Positions 24,762 through 33,356 of a stretch of 38,207 nt of DNA are shown here, piece by piece (position 1 is the stretch's first letter; every line of letters begins with the position of its first letter). The notes under the pieces were generated by a model. It ran no database searches and had not been told where the DNA came from. It was given only the letters and a program-made list of their open reading frames with translations. Position numbers and translations under genes: made by a program. Origin of the DNA: an uncultured Prevotellaceae bacterium (lineage in GTDB: Bacteria; Bacteroidota; Bacteroidia; Bacteroidales; Bacteroidaceae); NCBI GenBank assembly GCA_946415645.1, contig CAMKTJ010000022.1:1-38207 (forward strand), written 5' to 3'.

Positions 24762-27700
24762 CTATTTCGTAATCTTACGTCCGCCTTGGATGAAGATGGT
24801 TCCCGGCTGCGGGTCTTTTACCTTCAAACCTTGCAGATTGTAGATGGCTTCGTCCGAATCTTCTCCAGAAGAGATTTCTTCGTTAGGAGTATCTATTGCT
24901 GTAATAACCTCGCTATTCTCCAGGTCACCCACAATGGTTCCGAACTCTGCCCATCTCGAAGCCTTATAAGCTGCCAGATCAGAAGAATAGACATGGATAA
25001 GAGGTTTGCTGGAGAAAAGGTAATCATTTACTGTTGGAGGCGTATGAGCCTTCACGTAGGCATTCTTGACCTTTGAATCATAGAATACACCCTGCTCCAT
25101 TGTCTTGACTCTCTCTCCCACAACAACAGTGGTCAACTGATCGCAATAAGCAAAAGCATCGCCACCTACAGTTGTCACCTTATCAGGGATTACAATCATC
25201 TTAAGACCCGTCTTAGAGAAAGCTTCTTTGCCAATCTTAGTTAGACTCTGAGGCAGATTAATATTGATGAGCTTCTTGAAATTCTGGAAAGCACTTTGCC
25301 CCATTTCGTTATTAGCAGTCTTGAAATTCTGATAATAGGCCACGCCACCCGTTACAACCTGAGCCTCTGTTAGATTGATAGATAACAGGTTCCCTTCTGT
25401 GATAAGTTTACGCAGGTGCTTGATATCCGTACCATTAATTCTTCCTACAAGAGTAGCCTTGATAACCTTGTCTGACAGTTTCCTGCTAACCAGACCGGCA
25501 GTTGCCAACTCTACACGTTCTTCACCTTCGCCAGCCTTGGTAATTTCATGCAGTACGCCACCTTCATCATATGAATACATAGTCCAGTCAGTTCCCACAC
25601 TGGTGGGTATGCAGAAGTTCTTGGCATTGGCAGCATACTTCATATTGCCCTCGGCATCCAGCATCAGGAATCCCAGACCACCTTCACCCTCAAGAGCATA
25701 CAGAGAGTCGGCCTGAAGATAAGTGTAGCTTGATGGCTTGCTGGCACCAGGCAGGAAACTGGTAAACTGACCTACATTTCCACACTGACCTACCTGGTCA
25801 GAACCGCCACGCTTCTGTCCTGCTGTCTTGGCCAGGAAATCAGTTGTGGGCATATATTCTACACGATCCTCTATGAACAGGATCTCACGGTTCTTCTTAG
25901 GATATTTAGCAATAGCTGCCTTTGTACTATTGATATTAGCCTGTGTAACAGCAATGTTATGCTTACCGTAATCCTCAATGATAGTAGGACTAATTGGCTC
26001 AAAGAAGCCCCAAACGGTAAAGAAGTCTGTCAGGTCTTCCTGAGCTACCTCGCAAACCTTGCGAACAAACTTCAGGCCACCGTTGTTATTGTTTGTCTTG
26101 TTATAAAGTGTCAGAGGATCCTCACGCAGGGCCTTAAAGAGTCTGGGGTAGAATGATGTATCCTTCTGTGCCATATGGTAGTACAGATACAGTTGCCAGT
26201 ACATACGGAACTGATTGCCACCTGCTCTGAAGTAGTAAGGCTCATGGCGGGCAAAATCCTCCATAACAGAAGCAAAACTTGCTCCTGTAGGCGTGTTCAG
26301 ACCATCATGGAATATCGTATAGAAAGCAAACAGACTGTTTGAAACCTCTGTTCCACCTTCCAAGTTGATAGCACCTTGATTGTTGTGACCGCACTCATGA
26401 CCGGCACAGTTATCGTCCATATTGGGATTGTTGGCATCCATACAGTTCTTGATACAGTTCAACGAGTTGTAGGAAGTTCTGTAGTCAGTAGAATTGGCAT
26501 AACCGTCATCACCTTCCTCACCCTCAATAGCAAAATTGGGGTTGTTGTAATAGATGGGGAAGATGGCATCACCGCCAGTCAGATAGAAAGGTGCTCCGGC
26601 ACGCTTACCTGTAGCTACACTCTCACACATACCCATCAGTTCTTTCTGCCATACAGCCACACTGTCAAACCACAGGATACTCTTGTCTATAGTACTTGGG
26701 AAGACACTTCTGTAAGAAGCGGTCTTAAAGTTGAACAAAGACTGGCCACCCTTTACAGTAAAGCGTTTGTGGGTAGCAGCCTTCAGGATAGCCTTATAAT
26801 CAGCATCGCTACGACGGGCTACATCATAGTATCCGTTTACAACGCCACCCTCAACGTGAATCTTTATCTCCGGCCACTGATCCAGCGTCTTGGTCATGCT
26901 CTTGGTATCAGCAGTATAAAGAATGTAATAGAGCGCATCCTTTGTTCCGTCTATGATATTCAAGCCCTTTACCAGTTTCTGACCAGTCTTAGCAGAATAG
27001 ATAAGTTGGTTCTCAACACAACCTGCAATATACAAAGTAGCATCGCTGGGGATGTCACTGTCCACAAAGACATAAATCTCATCACCGTCATTCTTGGCAT
27101 AGATACCTGTAGGGTTACCCATGTAAGAACCGCCTGTACTCTTCATCTTATTGTTCCAATAGCTGGCATCGCTATAAGCCTTGTAGCTATGGATACGGAA
27201 GTCCTTCTCATAGTTAGCCCACTGTTCGTCCTTCACCTTTACGGCAATGTTAATCATGAAGTCAGGCATGCCGGCCTCAGTAAAAGCCTTTGTCAGTTCC
27301 TCATCCGTCATAGCCTGATATGCAGACTTCAACTGGGTGCAGGCAACATCCTCGAAGAATTCTCCAGCTTTGGTTCTGGCGTTAGTATAGGAATCCTCCA
27401 CCATAGGATAGATCTTCTCCAGGTTACCTGTTACGGTTCCGTAACTCTTGAATTCACTATTCTTGTAATCTGTCAAGGAAGAGGTATATACACAAAAGGT
27501 AATAGTTCCGTTTGGATTATAGAACATCCAATTATCAGCCATTGCAGGAGGTGTTACCGGCTTCATATAAAACTTGGAAACAGGCGAACAATAGAATGCG
27601 CCTTGCTCCATACGTCTAACGGAATTACCAACGATAACCTTCTTCAATGAATTACAATAAGCGAAAGCATCCTCTCCGAGAGATGTAACACTATTAGGAA

Positions 27701-28118
27701 TATCTATTTCTGTGATTCCACAACCAGAAAAAGACCTTTCCTTAATAGATTTCAGATTTGAAGGAAGCAATATGGTTTTCAGTTTGGTGAAATCCTGAAA
27801 CATATATTCACCAATCACATTATTCTCTGTCTTGCAGCTTCCGAAGTAAGCCTCACCTCCACTTACGATGTTCACGCCTGACAAATCCAATGATATAACA
27901 GTGCCGGCGCTAATCAGCTCACGCAGGTACTTTACGTCAGTACCGTTGATAGAACCTGTAATCTTCAGTTTGGCATCGCTAGTGGGCAAAAGAGTCTGCA
28001 GTGTTCCTGCCTGCTCTACGTTGATTTCAGAATCTGCCCATGCACAAATAGCACAGAGGCTGACTAAAAGCGTCAGCAACATCCTGCTGATCTTAATACA
28101 ATCTTTTTTCCTTTTCAT
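24762..28118 (-). CDS. Secreted M60-family metallopeptidase with flanking BspA-type repeats (paralogue A)
   Basis: 1118 residues, the first and longest of the three. The signal peptide is about 28 residues (MLLTLLVSLCAICAWA core). The first BspA-type block (about 32-235) includes IPNSVTSLGEDAFAYCNSL; the second (about 885-1070) includes IPDKVTTVGGDAFAYCDQL, showing that the two blocks are duplicates of each other. Between them lies the M60 domain with HECGHNNQ: His574 and His578 as ligands, Glu575 as base, and Glu591 in GGTEVSNS as probable third ligand. The tail IYNLQGLKV...PGTIFIQGGRK fits a Prevotella-type secretion signal. No canonical promoter is visible in the 109 bases upstream, which hold a CTAG array, so it may be transcribed from the sensor gene. 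Confidence 0.88.
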   Translation of the reverse strand: MKRKKDCIKISRMLLTLLVSLCAICAWADSEINVEQAGTLQTLLPTSDAKLKITGSINGTDVKYLRELISAGTVISLDLSGVNIVSGGEAYFGSCKTENNVIGEYMFQDFTKLKTILLPSNLKSIKERSFSGCGITEIDIPNSVTSLGEDAFAYCNSLKKVIVGNSVRRMEQGAFYCSPVSKFYMKPVTPPAMADNWMFYNPNGTITFCVYTSSLTDYKNSEFKSYGTVTGNLEKIYPMVEDSYTNARTKAGEFFEDVACTQLKSAYQAMTDEELTKAFTEAGMPDFMINIAVKVKDEQWANYEKDFRIHSYKAYSDASYWNNKMKSTGGSYMGNPTGIYAKNDGDEIYVFVDSDIPSDATLYIAGCVENQLIYSAKTGQKLVKGLNIIDGTKDALYYILYTADTKSMTKTLDQWPEIKIHVEGGVVNGYYDVARRSDADYKAILKAATHKRFTVKGGQSLFNFKTASYRSVFPSTIDKSILWFDSVAVWQKELMGMCESVATGKRAGAPFYLTGGDAIFPIYYNNPNFAIEGEEGDDGYANSTDYRTSYNSLNCIKNCMDANNPNMDDNCAGHECGHNNQGAINLEGGTEVSNSLFAFYTIFHDGLNTPTGASFASVMEDFARHEPYYFRAGGNQFRMYWQLYLYYHMAQKDTSFYPRLFKALREDPLTLYNKTNNNNGGLKFVRKVCEVAQEDLTDFFTVWGFFEPISPTIIEDYGKHNIAVTQANINSTKAAIAKYPKKNREILFIEDRVEYMPTTDFLAKTAGQKRGGSDQVGQCGNVGQFTSFLPGASKPSSYTYLQADSLYALEGEGGLGFLMLDAEGNMKYAANAKNFCIPTSVGTDWTMYSYDEGGVLHEITKAGEGEERVELATAGLVSRKLSDKVIKATLVGRINGTDIKHLRKLITEGNLLSINLTEAQVVTGGVAYYQNFKTANNEMGQSAFQNFKKLININLPQSLTKIGKEAFSKTGLKMIVIPDKVTTVGGDAFAYCDQLTTVVVGERVKTMEQGVFYDSKVKNAYVKAHTPPTVNDYLFSSKPLIHVYSSDLAAYKASRWAEFGTIVGDLENSEVITAIDTPNEEISSGEDSDEAIYNLQGLKVKDPQPGTIFIQGGRKITK

Positions 28119-28170
28119 GTTGTTTTTCTATTATTTGATTTAAAGTTGGTTTGTTTTCTTTTGGTATAAC

Positions 28171-28220
28171 CTAGCTGAGCTAGTTTGAACTAGTTATACT
28201 AGTCCTACTAGCCCTCCTAG
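28171..28220. repeat. Array of six CTAG tetranucleotides at 9-10-bp spacing
   Basis: CTAG at 28171, 28180, 28190, 28199, 28208 and 28217 (spacing 9, 10, 9, 9, 9), with varying bases between. It lies in the short spacer between the sensor gene and paralogue A of the M60 operon, directly before the sensor stop codon at 28228 in plus coordinates. Confidence 0.92.
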
Positions 28221-28227
28221 TTAATCC

Positions 28228-29607
28228 TTAGCAGTTGATGCTAAGCACAAAGCGGGTACCCTTGGTAAACTCCGGGTCTATGCTCAGATCACCATTCATA
28301 CGGATAGCCATCTGCTGACAGATAGGCAGGCCCAGACCATCGCCTTCGGTTAGATCACGCACCTCCAAGAAGGGCTTGAAGACATCCTCGCGCTTCTCCT
28401 CTGGAATCTGCGAACCCGTATTAGATACCAAGAACTGGCACTTATGTACACTACGCTTCTTGAAATCCAAATGGATGTGTCCACCCTCTGGTGTATAGAA
28501 AATGGCATTGTTCAGCAGATGCAGCAAGATGTGCGATACATATTCCCTGTTGAAGGAAGCACTCATCTTGGGAGCATCCACATTCAGGACCACGCCACTA
28601 CGCTCTTTGCCACGAACCTGACTCATTATCTCCTCACAGAAGGCAGGCAGACTTATCTCTTCCGTCTCGACCGCTTCTCCCATTCCGGATTCCAGTTTGG
28701 AGAGTGTCTGTATGTGTTCCGAGAAGTCAAGCAGGGCCTTCACCTCAGGCTGTTGGGTGCTCAGCTTACGCAAGGCAGGAGTCATCTGAGCTGATATATT
28801 GCTGGTGAACTTGGCTTTCAAGGCTATGTTCTCGCCCAGCAGGCGGATGGTCTTCTTCTGCTTACGTGTAAGGGCCAGCAAGCGCAATACAAAAAGAGCA
28901 CCTATTACCAAAGCGCCTGCCAGCACAGCTGTCAGCACACACAGGGCAATAATGATACCCTGACGGGTAGCCAACTTACTATCCTTCTCGGCTATCTCTT
29001 TCTCGCCAGCCTGAATCTGTTCCTTCAGGGCGCCAGACACATCGGCCAACTTCAGAGCGGCAGCAGAATCCTTCCAGGCAACATAGCCGCTGTAGGCCTG
29101 AGCCACCATATTGGCACTACCCGACTTCTTTCCGCCCTGAATCAGCAACTTATAAGCTGCATCCACCTTGTCGTACTCCTTAGAGGCAGTCAGCTTGGCA
29201 GCCATCTCCTTGAAGACAGCATTACCCTTCTCTGTCTGTCCAAAGGTATAATAGTAGATAGCCTTATTGTAGAGCAGGTCGTTCTTTACTTTCTCATTGT
29301 CAGAGGCATTGGCAAAGCGCTCCATCTTCTCCAGATGTTCCATAGCACTTTCACTCCTGCGCATCTTCATGTACATATTCATTCTGATGAGCGAAGTTCT
29401 GTATCTTGCAGCAGCCTTGCCCTTAGCATCCAGCTTAGCATTAGACTGAATAGCCTGTTCTATACCACGCAAGCGCTCAAAGGCTTCCTTGTAACGTCCA
29501 CCCGTTGCATCATTCTCGGCACGCTGCCACATCTCATCTGACTGGGCGTTTGCAACCATGCAGAACACCAGTATATTAACCAGTAAAACAGTTATTTTCT
29601 TCACCAT
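28228..29607 (-). CDS. Membrane sensor with histidine-kinase-like ATPase domain lacking the phospho-acceptor His
   Basis: 459 residues: signal peptide (about 1-21), a helical TPR-like periplasmic region (about 22-220), one membrane segment (about 223-250, IIIALCVLTAVLAGALVIGA), a short coiled linker and an ATPase domain. The N box LLNNAIFYTPEGG (Asn366/367) and the G2 box GDGLGLPICQQ are present. At the place of the H box the sequence is FTSNISAQMTP, so Ala273 replaces the usual His and Gln274 the following Glu. The G1 box reads SNTGSQIP, with Asn in place of the usual Asp. Phosphotransfer by the standard route is therefore unlikely. No response regulator gene is nearby. It precedes the M60 operon on the same strand and is divergent from an ECF sigma operon. 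Confidence 0.82.
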   Translation of the reverse strand: MVKKITVLLVNILVFCMVANAQSDEMWQRAENDATGGRYKEAFERLRGIEQAIQSNAKLDAKGKAAARYRTSLIRMNMYMKMRRSESAMEHLEKMERFANASDNEKVKNDLLYNKAIYYYTFGQTEKGNAVFKEMAAKLTASKEYDKVDAAYKLLIQGGKKSGSANMVAQAYSGYVAWKDSAAALKLADVSGALKEQIQAGEKEIAEKDSKLATRQGIIIALCVLTAVLAGALVIGALFVLRLLALTRKQKKTIRLLGENIALKAKFTSNISAQMTPALRKLSTQQPEVKALLDFSEHIQTLSKLESGMGEAVETEEISLPAFCEEIMSQVRGKERSGVVLNVDAPKMSASFNREYVSHILLHLLNNAIFYTPEGGHIHLDFKKRSVHKCQFLVSNTGSQIPEEKREDVFKPFLEVRDLTEGDGLGLPICQQMAIRMNGDLSIDPEFTKGTRFVLSINC

Positions 29608-29634
29608 AGTGTCTAATATTGACGATTAACTATG

Positions 29635-29665
29635 CAAAATTATAAAAAAACAAGACACCTGCAAA
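29635..29665 (-). promoter_or_regulatory. Promoter for the membrane sensor gene
   Basis: On the minus strand TTTG (29662-29665), a 19-base spacer, then TAATTTTG (29635-29642), an exact consensus match, about 28 bases before the ATG at 29607. Confidence 0.8.
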
Positions 29666-29730
29666 AAAAAAATCATCTTTTTTCTGCTACGCAGAAGAAT
29701 ACTAAACACCCCATGCGGATTAAAAGAAAA

Positions 29731-29762
29731 TTTGGTGCTTCAATCACTTCTCTCTATCTTTG
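29731..29762 (+). promoter_or_regulatory. Promoter for the second ECF sigma operon
   Basis: TTTG (29731-29734), a 20-base spacer, then TATCTTTG (29755-29762), an exact consensus match, giving a leader of about 75 bases before the ATG at 29845. Confidence 0.8.
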
Positions 29763-29844
29763 CCATAAAATATTTTGCAATTAGGGGTATTGGATTATGC
29801 CTTTTAAGGGTCTTATAGGTAGAAAATGAGACAAGCATAAAAAG

Positions 29845-30336
29845 ATGGACTACACCAAACAAGAGTTTGAACGCCTGTTCAAGGACAACTATCCGCACAT
29901 GTACCGGATGGCCTTCTCCATTGTCGAGAATGCCGAGGATGCAAAGGATGCCGTCAATCAGGTGTTCACCCAGATGTGGAGAAACAAGCCCCAAGTAAGC
30001 CAGGATAGCGTCAGAGGCTATCTTCTGGCAGCTACACGCAACCAATGTCTGAATCTTTTGCGACAACGACAACTGCAACGCAAGATGGAGGAGGAACTGC
30101 AACACCAGAGGCAAGAGAGCCAGGACGAGGAACGTGAAGAGCTGCTACAGGCATTACAGCAAGTGATTGAAGAGAACCTGACGGAGCAGGACAAACGGGT
30201 GCTTCAACTGCATTACCAAGAGGAGATGACCTATCAGGAAACAGCCTCGGTACTGGGCATCAGCGCAGCAGCAGTAAACAAGCACATCACCCGCTCGCTG
30301 TTCAAAATCAGACAAACCCTTAAAATTGCAAAGTAA
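29845..30336 (+). CDS. ECF-type RNA polymerase sigma factor
   Basis: 163 residues. Region 2 (about 7-75) contains NAEDAKDAVNQVFTQMWRN and the DNA-contact helix RGYLLAATRNQCLNLLRQR; region 4 (about 108-160) contains the helix-turn-helix MTYQETASVLGISAAAVNKHI. A glutamine/glutamate-rich linker (about 76-105) joins them. The next gene starts 1 base after its stop, which indicates translational coupling to a membrane protein that is the likely anti-sigma factor. The pattern of a Bacteroidetes ECF sigma factor followed by an envelope-spanning partner resembles glycan-sensing systems, but no SusC/SusD pair is in the window. Confidence 0.95.
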   Translation: MDYTKQEFERLFKDNYPHMYRMAFSIVENAEDAKDAVNQVFTQMWRNKPQVSQDSVRGYLLAATRNQCLNLLRQRQLQRKMEEELQHQRQESQDEEREELLQALQQVIEENLTEQDKRVLQLHYQEEMTYQETASVLGISAAAVNKHITRSLFKIRQTLKIAK

Positions 30337-30337
30337 G

Positions 30338-32308
30338 ATGAAAACCGAAGATATTGACAAGAGAATCAACATGCCCGACGTGGATGCAGAATGGGCACGT
30401 TTCGAGAAAGAAGTCATTGGCAGAAAGACCAACTCCGTCAAGAAAATCTGGCTGGGTGGTTTATCAATAGCAGCCTCCATCATCCTGGTAACAGGACTCT
30501 TCCTGCTTGGACTTGACAACAAGGAAACCAAACAGATTCTATCAAAGGTAGAGCAGCGTTCCGCTATAACAGAACCTTCTGAAAATCAGTCAGTAGAACC
30601 CGAAACAAAACTCACCCTAACGGAGGCTTCCCGTTCACCAAGAACAGAGAAAAAAGAAAAAACTGCAGCATGTTCTTTTAATGCTGAAGGCCTTGCGTTT
30701 GAGTCTGTAGATAAACCCCTGCAAGGTCAGATTGCAGGCATGGACATCGTTCCAAATTCAAGTACCCTTGGAGCTGGTATCACTATGCGTTTAAGGGGAA
30801 CAGCAGTTTTTGATGATAAAAAGCATCCATTGGTCGTTGTGAACGATCGGATAGTAGAGATTCCCGATAGTGTGGATTACAAGACGTTGGATACTGAAGA
30901 ACAGTTCGCTAACCTATTAGGCATTAAATTAAAGGACCTAAAGAGTATCGTAGTACTGAAAGATGACGAATCAACAGCAAAATGGGGCGAGAAAGGCAAA
31001 TACGGTGTAATAAAAATAACCACCAAGCCATCCTTAGCACTAAAAGATGGGGATAAGCCTTTGCAAGGCCAGATTGCCGGCCTACCTTTTGTTCCTGTTT
31101 CCGAAATCCATTTGGTGAAGAACCTCCATCGTCCCATCAACAAGCAGGCACAGGATACCATTCTCACCGTAGTAAATGGCAAGGAGGATAAGGAATTCCT
31201 GCAGTATCTCCGCGAGATGCCCTATTGGTCAATATCATTCGTCTATGACTACTTCTTCCAGCGGAACCAACTGTTCTTGCGGCAAAAAGGTTCTACAGGC
31301 GCTGAGGTCGAGAAGTATGCCTCGTTGTTTAATGGAAGAAATATCAGACTCGTTATTGACTACCTGACCCAGCCATATAAGCCTGTCAGCCAGTTTACAT
31401 CCGAGGAACTCGAAGCGCGACGCCTTGCATACCTTCTTCGTTGCTATCAAGAGGGTAAAAACAGTCAGGACTATGGCGGTATGCTTGCTCCTGACCTCTT
31501 TGACACGCCAACAGAGGAACGACTATTCGGCTTTCTGTCTGCGAAGCATCATGCGATAAAGGGTGAAAGGTTCGGACACGTTAGCCGCGACAGCCGAGGC
31601 ATTTTTATCCCACTGATACGTTACTCGTGCATAACAGTTCAGGATCAGATATGGCAGGAGAAAAACGGGGAATGGTTTGGAATGGAGGACGATTCATTGT
31701 TCAATGCTGTCATCAAAGAGCTCGAACAAGCTGCGAATGGGGCCAGTTCATCTTTGGTGGAACCTGACGACAGCATCGTCAAGATGGCGTTCATCTATGG
31801 CGGAAAGGTCACAAAGGGCGCACCGCATGAATCAGAACTCCGCGATAGAGCATTGTACAAGAAAGTGAAGGAAAGCACTTTTGAGTTCAAACCTGACGAG
31901 GATGCACAATCCTACTGGAGTGCAGAGATTTATTATTCCACTCATTTCCCAAGGCACATGGACGTGCATCTGCGCTCTGTTGACAAGCTCTATGCTTCCG
32001 ATTGTCCTGATATCATGAATATTCGCTACAAACACCTGACTGGTGTCGTGCAGAATGAAGAGGGCAAGCCCGTGTCCCATGCCAGTGTGGGCTACCGCGA
32101 TCGACCTTACTTCTCCAACGGCGTCTCTGCCGATAGCTTGGGACGTTTTGAATTGATGCTTCCCAATAGTAGCGACACGATAGAAGTGATGTGGGTTGGC
32201 TACCAAACCCAGAAGATACACGTTCCTCCCACCGACTCAGTCCTCACCATCCGCTTGCAGGAGACAGACTGGAGAGAATTAAGAGAATCATTTAAAAAGA
32301 AAAAGTAA
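30338..32308 (+). CDS. Probable anti-sigma factor with SusC-type plug and carboxypeptidase-regulatory-like domains
   Basis: 656 residues from the ATG 1 base after the sigma stop. A cytoplasmic head (1-36) is followed by one membrane segment (37-59, IWLGGLSIAASIILVTGLFL) and a polar linker. Residues about 120-230 match the TonB-dependent receptor plug: PLQGQIAG, LGAGITMRLRGTAVF, HPLVVVNDRIV, LKSIVVLKDD and GKYGVIKITTK. A second partial plug start, DKPLQGQIAG, follows at about 239. The middle (260-555) is unrecognised. The C-terminus (about 560-645) looks like a carboxypeptidase-regulatory-like domain (LTGVVQNEEGKPVSHASVGY...LGRFELMLP). There is no beta-barrel, and the domain order is the reverse of SusC. 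Sigma control is inferred from position and topology; there is no FecR domain. Confidence 0.78.
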   Translation: MKTEDIDKRINMPDVDAEWARFEKEVIGRKTNSVKKIWLGGLSIAASIILVTGLFLLGLDNKETKQILSKVEQRSAITEPSENQSVEPETKLTLTEASRSPRTEKKEKTAACSFNAEGLAFESVDKPLQGQIAGMDIVPNSSTLGAGITMRLRGTAVFDDKKHPLVVVNDRIVEIPDSVDYKTLDTEEQFANLLGIKLKDLKSIVVLKDDESTAKWGEKGKYGVIKITTKPSLALKDGDKPLQGQIAGLPFVPVSEIHLVKNLHRPINKQAQDTILTVVNGKEDKEFLQYLREMPYWSISFVYDYFFQRNQLFLRQKGSTGAEVEKYASLFNGRNIRLVIDYLTQPYKPVSQFTSEELEARRLAYLLRCYQEGKNSQDYGGMLAPDLFDTPTEERLFGFLSAKHHAIKGERFGHVSRDSRGIFIPLIRYSCITVQDQIWQEKNGEWFGMEDDSLFNAVIKELEQAANGASSSLVEPDDSIVKMAFIYGGKVTKGAPHESELRDRALYKKVKESTFEFKPDEDAQSYWSAEIYYSTHFPRHMDVHLRSVDKLYASDCPDIMNIRYKHLTGVVQNEEGKPVSHASVGYRDRPYFSNGVSADSLGRFELMLPNSSDTIEVMWVGYQTQKIHVPPTDSVLTIRLQETDWRELRESFKKKK

Positions 32309-32335
32309 CAAATAAAAACCAAAACAAAATCAATT

Positions 32336-33166
32336 ATGAGAAATGCACAGAAAATGCTGATGGCAGCAGCAATCCTCTTACTGCCTATGGTGACGAATGC
32401 CCAGACAGAAAACCCTCGTGGCATCTATAAGATGATAACATTAACAGGCCGGGGAGGCGAAATAAACGCTCCCTGGGACCAGTATAAGATCTGCACAGAC
32501 AGCGTTACGCTGATGGCCAGCTTTAATAAGAATCAATTCCATGTTAGCAGGAACGACAAGAAGGTGTTCAACTATACAGGCAGTGAGCCTCAGGACGAGA
32601 ATGACAAGAGCACGCGTGTCTACGATAGCAATGCAGACCATTTTACAGAAAAATGGTGGAGTAAATACGAGAATCACATTTATTTCCCAAAGGATGACTG
32701 GTGCATCGAGAAATATGAAGCCAATAAATATTCTGATGTTGCCCGACCTGTTTTTGACATCCTGACATCCGTTCCTGCCATTAATGCCAAGAATCCGATT
32801 CTCGGGACCTGGAAAGTGATAGGATGGATGGACGAGCTAAAAGATGCTAAGAAACAGTTGAAGACTTTGCAGGATGCTTATGAGGACAGCAAGTACAAGG
32901 GGCAGTACTTTGTCATAACCTCTACAAACATTGCGCCTTTGCAAATATATGGAAAAGCCTGCAACGGTATTTTGCAGCCAACAGAGATTCTTTCCAAGAA
33001 CGCCATTATAAATAACGGTAAAACCGTATCTATTAAATGGTTAACAAAGGATATTATAGCCATGGAGGTAAAGATTGACTACCGCACAGATTGGCAAATC
33101 ATGGAACGCGTGACAGAATCCCAATCCCTGATGAGTTATATTGCCAGCCTTAACGTACAAAAATAA
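32336..33166 (+). CDS. Secreted protein, two lipocalin-like halves
   Basis: 276 residues with a signal peptide (about 1-22, MLMAAAILLLPMVTNAQ). The mature protein appears to be made of two similar beta-rich parts: one begins NPRGIYKMITLTGR and the other ILGTWKVIGWMDELKDA, both resembling the GxW start of lipocalin-like barrels, and the second ends in DYRTDWQIMERV. I cannot assign a named family with confidence. It is third in the operon, 27 bases after the plug-bearing protein, and probably transcribed with the sigma factor. A role as periplasmic ligand-binding accessory is a guess. Confidence 0.65.
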   Translation: MRNAQKMLMAAAILLLPMVTNAQTENPRGIYKMITLTGRGGEINAPWDQYKICTDSVTLMASFNKNQFHVSRNDKKVFNYTGSEPQDENDKSTRVYDSNADHFTEKWWSKYENHIYFPKDDWCIEKYEANKYSDVARPVFDILTSVPAINAKNPILGTWKVIGWMDELKDAKKQLKTLQDAYEDSKYKGQYFVITSTNIAPLQIYGKACNGILQPTEILSKNAIINNGKTVSIKWLTKDIIAMEVKIDYRTDWQIMERVTESQSLMSYIASLNVQK

Positions 33167-33263
33167 GATGCCCCCCAAAGCATCCAGATGAAAAACTAAC
33201 ACCCCCTAGTAACAAAAAGGTGAGACCCTAATAAAAAAGTATTCTAATACGGCATATAAAATT

Positions 33264-33345
33264 ATTTTCAAGGCTTGAAAATATATTTTCAAAGCTTGGT
33301 TATTTATTTTCAAGGCTTGGTTATAAATTTTCAAGCCTTGAAAAT
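33264..33345. repeat. Four 21-bp-phased palindromic repeats between convergent genes
   Basis: Units start at 33264, 33285, 33306 and 33327, exactly 21 bases apart. The outer two are perfect 19-base palindromes (ATTTTCAAGGCTTGAAAAT and the same with central C); the inner two keep the left arm and core but have CTTGGTT on the right. The surrounding interval 33167-33415 has no gene and otherwise holds only the terminator at 33357. Confidence 0.93.
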
Positions 33346-33356
33346 AGTTATAAAAG

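Noticed and set aside
18081..28118. One M60 copy being a pseudogene
   Set aside because: All three frames are complete with signal peptides, intact HECGH sites and complete C-terminal tails.
28171..28220. Insertion-sequence end or CRISPR remnant
   Set aside because: Only CTAG is conserved; there is no transposase, terminal inverted repeat or spacer pattern.
33264..33345. CRISPR array
   Set aside because: Units are contiguous at 21 bp with no spacers of unique sequence and no cas genes nearby.
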